DNA of 64,000 bases from Pseudofabraea citricarpa (lineage: Eukaryota > Ascomycota > Leotiomycetes > Helotiales > Dermateaceae): positions 1,934,501 through 1,998,500 of the forward strand of contig JAPWGK010000001.1 in NCBI GenBank assembly GCA_029641185.1, written 5' to 3'. Positions 55,397 to 64,000 of this stretch are shown here, one piece after another. Below the pieces are notes generated by a model. That model searched no databases. It was not told the DNA's origin and saw only the letters and a list, made by a program, of their open reading frames with translations. A program made the position numbers and the translations under genes. Position 1 is the stretch's first letter, and every line of letters begins with the position of its first letter.

Positions 55397-58393
55397 ATGC
55401 TCCGTCAACTCTGGCGTGCCCGTACAGCAAGGCGACATATATCACCGCCCGCACCATGGGTTCATCACCACTACGTGTCGGTTCGAGGCAAGAAAACAAA
55501 GGCCGCTGCCAGCCTGCTAGATTTGCCTCAGGGCGTGATTCCTCTCAATCCCCTGCCCTTCGAGCAGGAGGAGAAGGAGGAGGAGTCCCCCTACTCTACT
55601 GTCATCACACAGGTACGCAGTAATATGCGGCGGTTTGAAAACTGCGTGGTGCTGACCCGCGTCGGCGGCTTCTACGAGCTGTACTTTGAGCATGCCGAAG
55701 AGTTCGGCCCGCTTCTCAACCTCAAAGTCGGCCAAAGGAGGACGAGGAAGACTGCCAATGCCGCTCCAGTGCCTATGGTAAGTCGTTGCTCTCGATCTCA
55801 ATGCCCCGACTCTAGCCTAATATTTATGTTGGCAGGCCGGCTTTCCCTTCTTCCAGCTGGACCGCTATCTGAAAGTCTTGGTTCAGGATCTGAACCGATA
55901 CGTTGCCGTTGCTGAGGAGTTTCCCAACGACGCTTCGGACAAAGTCAAGGCCGGTGGTTTGCTTCATGACCGCAAGGTCTCACGCATCATCACCCCAGGT
56001 ACCCTGATAGATGAGAATTTCATGGATCCTCTCACCAATAATTACGTTCTTGCCATCCACGTAGAAATCCCTCTCCCCCCTCAACATGATCCAGAAGACA
56101 AGGCACGTGAGCTCCGCATAGGAAAACTATCTACATCCTCAGTCATAGGTCTAGCATGGCTTGACTTATCAACGGGTCACTTTTTCACTCAGTCTACCAC
56201 CTTGCTGTCTGTGCCCTCCTTCATCGCCCGGATCAACCCTCGCGAGATTATTCTCGACAAGTACCTACAAGAACTGAAGGACCATGAAATATTTGCTGCT
56301 TTGGTGGAGGATCGTCATTTGATCACGTACGCTAATTCTGCGGTGGCGAAGCCCGTAGCCGAATGGGCATCTATGCTGGAAACTCCAGTTCCTACGTCCA
56401 GATCTAGCGAGTTCTTAACCGAGGAGGTTGCAGCGGGAAGCACTCTGTTGCAATATGTTGAGACACGCTTGCGAGGATCGAACATGAAGCTTCAAATGCC
56501 ATCGAGACAATCGGATGTGATGGGAATTGATAAGAACACCATGAAAGCCCTTGAGATTAAAAAGACGATGAAAGATGGCCTGTTAGCAGGAAGCTTATTA
56601 CACACGGTACGACGAACTGCAACTAAAGGAGGTGCGCGGCTTCTGGATGTCTGGCTATGTAAGTTTCCTCTGGTGATCCGTACACAAGACCTCGAACTTT
56701 GTTGCTGATAAGTGCATAACAAATAGCCTCCCCATCAACCTCTTTAGACGTCATAAATTCCCGATTGGACCTTGTTACTCATATGATCGAGGCAGAGTCA
56801 CTTCGGGAACGAGCAGCTATTTTACTGCGACGTTGTCATGATTCTCACCGTCTGTTGCAGAAGTTTGCATTTGGTCGTGGCGACCCGGATGACCTCCTAG
56901 CACTGGCAAGCACCATATATGCAACGCGAGACTTGTTGGAAATTCTCGTGCAAAAACATACACAAGATGACTGCATTCGTGATTTGATAGCAAGGGTCCA
57001 AATTCATGGCCCAATTGCTCTTGCAGGTCGAATCAAGTCGGCTATAGACGAGGAGGGAGTGGTGCAGCAGCATCACATCGATGAGGGCGAGGTTGGAGAA
57101 ATGCAAGCTTTTACACAAGAAATAATTCGCTCGGAAGGATCAAGCGAAGACCTATCTATGCTTTCAAAAACTGGCCCCCGAAAGAAGAAGCTAGCTAGCA
57201 TTCGAGAGCATTACGTGGACGACGGAGAGGCATGGGTTATGAAGCCGGCGGCCAGTCCAATTCTTCATCAACTTCACCAAAACCTGGGAAGGCTTGCTAT
57301 CGAGAAAGACGAGCTTGGACGAGATCTTTGTGGGCGCTTGGGAGCTGCCTCACTCACACTTCGTTTTACTCCCGGTCTTGGTCATATCTGCCACGTCAAA
57401 GGTAAAGATATCAAGATGGAGCTTGTTGAAGGCAGAAGTGTCAGTTCAAGCAGAAGCACACGCTCATTCCACCACCCCGAGTGGACAGCTCTTGGCCAGA
57501 GCATCGACCAATGCAAAGTCCGCATTAGAGCTGAGGAGCAACGGGTTTTCCAATCTTTACGGGAAGAGGTCATCATCAACGTAATCAAGCTGAGGCGTAA
57601 CGCGGCTGTACTCGACGAACTTGATATAGCCTGTTCATTTGCCACAATTGCCTCTGAAAAATGTTGGACACGGCCTATTTTGAATACGTCGCGTGCTCAC
57701 AAGATTGTTGGAGGACGTCATCCAACCGTTGAAGGTAGTCTCCAGGCTGGAGGACGCACATTCACCACAAATGATTGCTTTGTGGGTGACGTGCAACCGC
57801 TATGGCTTGTTACAGGACCAAATATGGCAGGGAAGAGTACATTCTTGAGACAGAATGCATTGATCACAATTCTTGCTCAAGTAGGCTCTTACGTCCCGGC
57901 CGAATATGCGGAGCTTGGCATTGTGGATCACATCTTCAGCCGTGTAGGTTCTGCTGACAATTTGTATCTGGATCAGTCCACCTTCATGGTAGAGATGCTC
58001 GAGACTGCAACAATACTCAAGCAGGCGACTTCACGATCATTTGTAATTATGGATGAGATAGGAAGAGGAACAACACCGGAGGACGGTACAGCTGTTGCGT
58101 TTGCGTGTTTACATCACTTGCATTATGTCAATAGGTGCAGGTCCTTGTTCGCAACCCATTTTCATGCTCTGGCAGATCTGGCAGGAGAAAAGAAAATGGA
58201 GGGTGTGGGGTTCTATTGTACAGACGTGGAAGAGGGTGGAATTGGAGATGGATTTAGGTATGTGCATAGGCTGAGAGCCGGAGTCAACAGACAAAGTCAC
58301 GCCTTGAAGGTTGCTAGACTTGCAGGGTTGCCCGAAGCTGCGATCAATGCTGCAAAAGAGATATTGGCCAGAGGTACTGGATCTATACAATAG
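55397..58393 (+). CDS. MSH1: Mitochondrial DNA mismatch repair protein MSH1 (MutS homologue)
   Basis: MutS-family ATPase that recognises mismatches and maintains mitochondrial DNA. Three exons (55397-55777, 55836-56658, 56727-58393) encode 956 residues, the usual size for fungal MSH1. The N-terminus is Arg-rich and lacks acidic residues over the first 40 residues, as in a mitochondrial presequence. The mismatch-binding motif GGFYEL is at 90-95. The core and lever domains run to about residue 740. The ATPase has Walker A GPNMAGKST (765-773), Walker B VIMDEIGRGT around D844-E845 and the ATHFH signature. The protein ends soon after the ATPase with no extra nuclease domain, unlike plant MSH1. The start codon is the first ATG that gives a presequence and has only the short promoter region upstream. 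Confidence 0.96.
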
Positions 58394-58779
58394 AGTCAGT
58401 AAATATTCTAACTGAAGTTGTATAATAGCGTATAATATGTAAAGAGTACGGTCATGAAAAAATTAGAGTTGTGTTTTTTGGTCTTCAAGGAGCAATCTCC
58501 ATTAAGGGTTAAAAAGCTATGATTGAATAATCATGTACTCGTGAGGGGGTTGAAAGATAATTGTGAAATGTGACTGACCATTTTTGAATTTTCGCAAGCC
58601 AGTACAGACATCATTCTCTTCACTTCAACCATAGCTGGATCTTATTCCCTGTGCAATACTGTATTTGCCTTATGACTGCATCAAGCTATATCCGAAAGGT
58701 CCTGCGAACAACGTGATCTCATGATTCGTATCGTTACAAGATCTACCAATCCTTGTATCTATGTAAGATCGAGGTACGC
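58394..58779. other. Convergent 3' region of MSH1 and RPP0
   Basis: 386 bp holding both 3' untranslated regions. AT-rich words such as TATAATATGTAAAG near 58430 may serve 3' processing of MSH1. No further gene or repeat was seen. Confidence 0.5.
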
Positions 58780-59810
58780 TTAATCGAACAAACCTCCGAA
58801 TCCCTCATCTCCAGACTCTTCAGCCTCAGACTCGGCCTTCTCCTCCTCAGCGGCAGCGGCAGCGGGGGCAGCTTCAGTGGAAGCGGCAGGCCCGGCGCTA
58901 GCATAGGCATCGGGATTAGCGATGCGGTCCTTGAGCTCATCTATCTCGGGCCAGCTGTAGGCGGTCTCGACAGCTACGGCCAAAACCTTCTTGTAGCTAT
59001 TGACAACAGAGTGCATGACCGAGGGCAGGGTTGGGAAGTTGGCGGCCAAAGAGATAGCAGCGATAGTGGTGATGGCGCTGGAGAAGGACTTGAGAAGCTG
59101 AGATTCCTCAATATCTAGGACACTGGGTGGGAAGGTGTTGCCTTGATCATAGACTTGGGAGATACCCATTCCATATGTGAATGGGGAAATGTTCAGCATA
59201 TTGAGAAGCGTGGCCTCAGATGCTCCCACCTTGGTACCAGCTTCAACGAGCTTCAGATCGGTGGTGATTTCAATTGTACCACGAGCAATCTTGGTTGGGA
59301 CACCGAGGGCCTGGAAGAAAGAGGTCTTTCCGGGTTCCATGCCGGTGTTTCCAGCAGGAATGTAAACATCAGCGGGGGCGACTGCACCAGCTCTGGCCGG
59401 AGCAGCGACCTTATTGGCAAGGATTTTGTCGCGGATAGTCTTCAAGTCGGCATTGGTGAAGACGAATCCAACATTGCCCTTGACAAATGGAAGGAGACGC
59501 TCATACTCGGGGGAGTCGGCGACGAAGCCTTTTACGGCGCGACGAACCTAGGCGGAGAAAACACTATTAGCATCACGATCGCAAAGAAGGCGGAAGGCCA
59601 ATCGCGGCAGTCAAACAGAGCATGATTTGTTCGTACCATTGTGTTCTTGCCCATCAGGACGACACCCTCTCCACGGAGCGCACCACGGATCTCGTGCATC
59701 TGTTGAGAAGAGACATTGTCGACGGTGACGATGAAGATGCTCGAGTACTCCTCGAGCAAGCCCTTGAGCTTGTCGAAGTAGCCGGCCTTGTTTGCGGATC
59801 TGCCCCCCAT
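58780..59810 (-). CDS. RPP0: 60S acidic ribosomal protein P0 (uL10)
   Basis: Stalk-base protein of the large ribosomal subunit; it binds 28S rRNA with uL11, carries P1/P2 dimers and activates elongation factor GTPases. Two exons on the minus strand (59637-59810 and 58780-59547, intron of 89 nt) give 313 residues, the normal length. The N-terminus [19 protein letters not shown] and the [14 protein letters not shown] segment, which spans the splice junction, are the uL10 RNA-binding fold. Near the end an Ala-rich hinge leads to an acidic tail ending DEGFGGLFD. That tail keeps the FG-LFD signature bound by translational GTPases but lacks the usual SDEDMGFG form, having an extra Gly and no Met. 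It is divergent from TRM82. High, constitutive expression is expected. Confidence 0.97.
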
Positions 59811-60191
59811 ATCTTCTTATTGATGAAGGTAGGGATGTTTTAAGGGTCAGATTTTGGGGAATTGAGGTGAGGGTTCTTGCTTGAAAAGTGAGATGATTGA
59901 TCGTTGTAAGAAAGAAGAAGCTGAGAATTTCGATGAAAAGGTTGGTGGGTGTGACGCTTGGGCTTAGCGCGGCTTAGCGAGACTAGGCGGGATCTCCTCC
60001 GCATGCAAGGCTACCAACACCACCAGCCTTGTGTCGCCGCCAAAAATTCTGCGTCTCTGCCTCTGCCTCTGCCTTTCTCACTCATCTCATCCATCCACTC
60101 ACTCACTCACTCACTCACTCACTCGCCCAGTCACGCCCGCAGTTTCGAACACCAACGCTAGTGCTTTGCCTCTTGGATCCCCAGCCTCGCG
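59811..60191. promoter_or_regulatory. Divergent promoter, RPP0 / TRM82
   Basis: 381 bp between the start codons. It contains two GGCTTAGCG words (about 59960-59980), a CTGCCT run (60056-60075) and a (CACT)7-like array (about 60097-60124) in the TRM82 leader. The short shared region suggests coupled expression of two translation-related genes (inference). Confidence 0.5.
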
Positions 60192-61816
60192 ATGGCACTG
60201 CCATATCAATGTCTTCATAGATGTGGAAATGGGCCTGTCCTCGTGGCTGCTAGTGCTTCTCGCATCGACTCTTTCAGCCTGGATGATGGCTCGCTTCTCT
60301 CGACATGGGACAGCTTCTCGCTTCAAAGCCGGCAAGTTGAAGAAAACAATGGCAATAATGTCGAGGCAACTCCACCTGCCAAACGTAGGAAATTATCTGA
60401 TGCGCGAGAATGTGCGGAGGCTATCACTGCTACCACTGCATCCGACCACCCCAGCAGTAAAAAGCTCAACTATCGTGCAAATGCTGTATTGAGCGGTCTC
60501 GAGGCACCGGCAGTCATTGCCCTGGCTTCTACCAAAGCCGGCACACACGTGATTGCAGTTACCGGCGAGGACAAGAGCATCAGAGTTTTTCGACATGATG
60601 GGCGAGGATGTTTGTTCCAACTTAGCCAACGGTATGTTGTATCGACCAAAGAAGGCTATCGTACAAGAGCCTAATGATATTTTAGGGCAATGCCGAAGCG
60701 ACCTTGCGCTATTGCTATCACAGATGATGGCTTTACTATTATCAGCGCCGATAAGTTCGGAGATGTTTACTCGATGCCTTTAATCATTCCAGATAAGCCT
60801 TCCAATGGAACACACTCACCATTGGATAATGATCACAAAACCTCGGTGCCGGCAGTGAGACTCTTTACACCAGCTGCAAATGACCTCACTGTCCACTCCG
60901 TACGGAATAGGAAGGCTTTGGAGAATCAGAAGCGTCAGACGAATCGTCCTACCGAGAAGTTGGAGCCTGTGTTTGAGCACACATTGTTGCTCGGACATGT
61001 GTCGATGCTCACGGATATCGCGCTGACGACTCTGGAAGGTAGAACTTTTATAATAACGGCAGATAGAGATGAACACATCCGAGTTTCACGTGGAATTCCA
61101 CAAACCCACATCGTTGAAGGCTTTTGCCTTGGGCACACTGAGTTTGTTAGTCGAATATGTGTCGTCGAAAGTCATCCACAGATACTCATCTCTGGGGGTG
61201 GAGATGATGCCTTATTCGTTTGGAATTGGACATCTGGGTACCTACTTTCCAAGGCAGATATCAAGATCCACCTCGAACACGGAGCAGATCCAGACAATAG
61301 AACTATGTCTCAAACGAAGAGAACGACTGTGTCAGGTTTATATCAAATACGGCCTTTACCAGCGGAGGGAATGGATGATACCATCGTTGTCATCTGTGAA
61401 GGGTACGTTCTTCTATTCGATGCATTCTATCTCTACCTAATTTACTAAATAATTATAGTGTGGCCGCCCTGTTTGTCTTCTCCCTAACCTCCCAGCATGA
61501 GCTTCTTTTTCGCCAACGTTGTATATTACCAGGCAACCCGCTCTGCGTTGCCACCTCGCCAGCCAATGGTGCAGGCATAATCGTATCCATTGACACCATC
61601 CACAAGCCTGGTTCAACCTCGGACTACAGAGGCACTACTGAAGATATCCCTGATCCCTTAATCCATTTTACCCTTGATGGTGGTAACTTAGTACAATCCA
61701 CGATTCTGTTTGCTATTCCCATCCATGAGAAGGAGCAGACAGTTCAATGGACAAGTTTGCTTTACAATACTGAAAACCTAAGAAAAAGGGACGGCGGCCT
61801 TCCTGATGATGAATAG
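60192..61816 (+). CDS. TRM82: tRNA (guanine-N7)-methyltransferase non-catalytic subunit, WD40 protein
   Basis: WD40 partner (WDR4 in animals) that holds the Trm8 catalytic subunit active for m7G46 methylation in tRNA variable loops; nuclear. Three exons (60192-60631, 60686-61402, 61459-61816) encode 504 residues, somewhat longer than yeast Trm82 (444), which is usual in filamentous fungi. A Lys/Arg patch AKRRK near residue 63 could be a nuclear signal. WD repeats are visible as GEDKSIRVF, SADKFGDVYSMPL, GHVSMLTDIAL...ITADRDEHIRVSR, CLGHTEFVSRI and SGGGDDALFVWNW. The GHVSMLTD and ADRDEHIRVS segments are characteristic of this family. It is divergent from RPP0 and convergent, with a gap of 149 bp, with the next gene. 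Confidence 0.94.
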
Positions 61817-61965
61817 ACAGCTAAGCTACTCGATGCAAATAGTAACCCTCTGAGAGTCTCGACCTCCACAAGGTCGACCGCAGTTGGTGGTTTACTGTGA
61901 ATTTGGTTTAGGTGTTACGTAAATAATTTGTGTTTAATGTATCTAGAAAGTCCCAACTTCTGAGA
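61817..61965. other. Short convergent 3' region
   Basis: 149 bp between two stop codons, so the two transcripts probably overlap at their 3' ends. GTTTAATGTATCT is a possible processing signal. Nothing else was seen. Confidence 0.45.
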
Positions 61966-63999
61966 TTATGTTCGTCTCCACTCTTTATACTTCTGAACCA
62001 CCTTCTGCCATGTATACACTCTATTATGCTGCCTCCAAGCTGTGGAAACGTCGGCGAGTCCTTGTGCAACTTGTTTGTTTTTTGTAGCTATCAGCAAACC
62101 AAGAACCCATCGAGTTGGTTGTTGGCCGACCCAGCGACCATCCTTCACCTTTCTGTTGATGGATACATGTCCTAGCGCTAGAGCAAGCGGAGACGGTATT
62201 CGAAGCCTATGCCTGTAGAAGTATGTAACACATCTGGTGAGGTTACGGATAATGACACGATTCGATCGCGTCTCACTGCGTGCTAATATCCACGCAATCT
62301 TGCAAATGAAACTTCTTCTTGATGGTAGGTGAGGGTTGAGAGGCATTTTCAAAGAATCTTCTCTTTCCAAAGCTTCCCAGAACAGGTGAAGTGGAAATCT
62401 TGGTTGGTTGATGACTGCAATAAGAAGCTCCGGGCAATTAGCAAGGGAATAACACCCATCCACCCCACAAGAACGTGGTGCTGCCTGAAAAGCACAAAAT
62501 GCCTTCCATGCAACAAAAGAATCCTGCCGCACAAGCTCCGCTAGTAATGGCGTTAGTAAAGAATGCTTTACCACAAGGCCTAGCTTTAACATTCCCCGAA
62601 GAGTTGAAAGTATCGACTTGTGACCGCGCGAGATTAGAAGCATTGCTAGAAAGGAGGAATGTGATGCCGTGCCACTTTGACAGTTGTTGCTTGAACTTAT
62701 CAAGGAGGCTAATCGCCTAGTGGTAGACCCGGTTGTGGAGATGCAAGCCTTGAGTGATTTTCTATCGCCAAGTTCCATTTGTCGGAAACAACCTTGGCTG
62801 ATTAAATGGTCGATAAAAATGTCGTCTTCGACTTTCATGCTAGGACATAGGTGTACCAACAACTCCAGAAACAGCGCATCGTCGACAGACTTCATAGTTG
62901 CGACCATAGACAGCAAGCGGGAGTTGAAACTAGCCGTCTCTGCTTTGTTTGCCTCAAGGCAAACGTCAAAGACTTTCGAAAGAGACGAGTTTGGTACTTC
63001 ACGCAGAAGCTTGGAAAGTTGGGACATTGAACCTTCGTACGCTTGGATTTTCAAGCACGCGGAAGCAACTATACGCTTTGCGCGATGCACGGTATACCGA
63101 ACTCTACGAAGACTACAACGAGGATCAAAGGTAACAGCCCCCTCGGTTTGTTGGCCCACTGTGTAGATTTGTTCATGAGCCCTTCTTAACATGGCGTCGG
63201 ATTTCATTAGGGCAGGCCCGACTGCTGCCATGTGCATTCTCCAGTTTTTGTCATGTATCCAAATCCACTCCGAGATAAATAGTCCGAGTTCAGGAAGTAC
63301 ATACTCAAGCCGATCCTTGGTCAAACTTGCGGACATCTTTGCAGCCAGAATTTGAGTTTTTGGGTGGCCTACAAATGGAAGCATTGAGGGGAAAAGGATT
63401 TTGATAGTATTTGTGATAGGCCACCAAGAATCACTGCGTGTGGCTCGCCGCCAAATCGCGTAGTGGATTGGATGCATAAATTGTTCTTCCCATCTCCTGC
63501 GCTTCGTGGAAGATATTTGCAGACGACGACTGCGATGCCGCAGATCCCTACGAAGACTTTCCAGCGTATTGGCGAGACGCCAATTCTCTACACCTCTCAA
63601 AGCAAGGGTATCTTCCAAGCACCGAACAAAAGCATTCGTGCCTTGATTTATCTGCCATTGCTGAGTATCTGAGGTAATCATTGACTGTAGATGTCGAAGT
63701 GACTTTTCAAATTGGGCAAGTGAAGCTGCTCTGCCAGCAATACTGCTAGCCTGCTCTAAAGAAACTTCCTTAGTCAAGGATGACCTATAATAGCTGTATG
63801 TGAGCCTCTCTAGTGATTGCGAATGCGAACTCCAGCTGTGCTCGTCCGCCTGAGGCAAACAAGCTCTCTCCTCTGTTTTTGTTGGATGTCTGCTGTAAAC
63901 CTCCGCTTCTGAACTCCACGCGCCGGCCTCCTTGCTGGTGTGCTGTCTCGGAGTGGGAGCCTCCCATTTCCATCGAGTCCTGTCGACCTCTCCAGCGAA
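61966..63999 (-). CDS. Uncharacterised fungal protein, 3' part (N-terminus outside window)
   Basis: An open frame of 677 codons runs from the window edge to a stop at 61966-61968 without an intron. There is no in-frame ATG in the first 47 visible codons, and the frame is open to the edge, so the start lies beyond 64000 or behind an intron there; a TTG at 63858 is not a credible start. The protein is rich in Arg, Ser and Leu and looks almost wholly helical. Segments such as LAMLLISRGHKSILSTLRGM and LLTPLLAELVRQDSF resemble the helix pairs of PPR/TPR-like repeat proteins. The C-terminus is basic (QKYKEWRRT). An organellar RNA-related role is conceivable but unproven; I do not recognise the family. 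Confidence 0.8.
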   Translation of the reverse strand, partial: FAGEVDRTRWKWEAPTPRQHTSKEAGAWSSEAEVYSRHPTKTEERACLPQADEHSWSSHSQSLERLTYSYYRSSLTKEVSLEQASSIAGRAASLAQFEKSLRHLQSMITSDTQQWQINQGTNAFVRCLEDTLALRGVENWRLANTLESLRRDLRHRSRRLQISSTKRRRWEEQFMHPIHYAIWRRATRSDSWWPITNTIKILFPSMLPFVGHPKTQILAAKMSASLTKDRLEYVLPELGLFISEWIWIHDKNWRMHMAAVGPALMKSDAMLRRAHEQIYTVGQQTEGAVTFDPRCSLRRVRYTVHRAKRIVASACLKIQAYEGSMSQLSKLLREVPNSSLSKVFDVCLEANKAETASFNSRLLSMVATMKSVDDALFLELLVHLCPSMKVEDDIFIDHLISQGCFRQMELGDRKSLKACISTTGSTTRRLASLISSSNNCQSGTASHSSFLAMLLISRGHKSILSTLRGMLKLGLVVKHSLLTPLLAELVRQDSFVAWKAFCAFQAAPRSCGVDGCYSLANCPELLIAVINQPRFPLHLFWEALEREDSLKMPLNPHLPSRRSFICKIAWILARSETRSNRVIIRNLTRCVTYFYRHRLRIPSPLALALGHVSINRKVKDGRWVGQQPTRWVLGLLIATKNKQVAQGLADVSTAWRQHNRVYTWQKVVQKYKEWRRT

Positions 64000-64000
64000 G

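Noticed and set aside
59143..59625. 160-codon plus-strand ORF opposite RPP0
   Set aside because: Antisense shadow of a highly conserved ribosomal protein gene.
61966..63858. Complete 630-residue gene starting at 63858
   Set aside because: The codon there is TTG, and the frame stays open for 47 further codons to the window edge, so the true start is outside.

Overview
This window comes from the nuclear genome of a filamentous ascomycete (Pezizomycotina). The evidence is short GT-AG introns of about 46-165 nt, fungal orthologues with fungal gene structure, and an AT-isochore shaped by repeat-induced point mutation (RIP). The species cannot be named from the sequence. The window has two compartments with a sharp border at about 49.3-49.6 kb.

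Compartment 1 (1 to about 49.34 kb) is extremely AT-rich and holds no intact gene. CpA and TpG dinucleotides are almost erased, as expected from saturating C-to-T RIP on both strands. ATG, which contains TpG, is therefore almost gone too, so start-codon-based ORF searches see nothing here. By eye the block resolves as follows. (a) A giant inverted repeat has arms 1-7586 and 9633-17516 around a 2.05-kb core; the outer 4.2 kb of the arms looks identical and divergence rises toward the core. (b) A relic of a fungal transposase-like protein lies at about 18.6-19.56 kb. (c) A Ty1/Copia relic lies on the minus strand at about 21.4-25.3 kb. (d) Tandem-repeat tracts of 37/38, 72, 84, 42 and 36 bp lie between 26.85 and 36.72 kb, with one long unrecognised decayed reading frame from about 29.03 kb. 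(e) A second, different Copia-type relic lies on the plus strand at about 37.0-42.2 kb. (f) A full-length Ty3/Gypsy element at 42862-49229 has two 345-bp LTRs and a 5-bp ATTAA target duplication.

Compartment 2 (about 49.6-64 kb) is ordinary, compact, intron-containing gene space with six genes. They are a HELQ/POLQ-type repair helicase (+), a WrbA/Pst2-type flavodoxin quinone reductase (-), the mitochondrial MutS homologue MSH1 (+), the ribosomal stalk protein P0 (-), the tRNA m7G46 methyltransferase subunit TRM82 (+), and the 3' part of an unrecognised fungal protein (-) that runs off the window. They alternate in strand, giving convergent pairs (HELQ/quinone reductase, MSH1/RPP0, TRM82/unknown) and divergent promoters (quinone reductase/MSH1, RPP0/TRM82). 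They form no pathway cluster. HELQ and MSH1 both act in DNA maintenance, RPP0 and TRM82 in translation.

The most unusual object is the long inverted repeat with its partly RIP-spared core, inside a heterochromatin-like block of nested transposon relics. A regional centromere or a palindrome maintained by arm-to-arm conversion are testable explanations; neither is proven here. All percentages and repeat counts for the AT-rich part are by-eye estimates.
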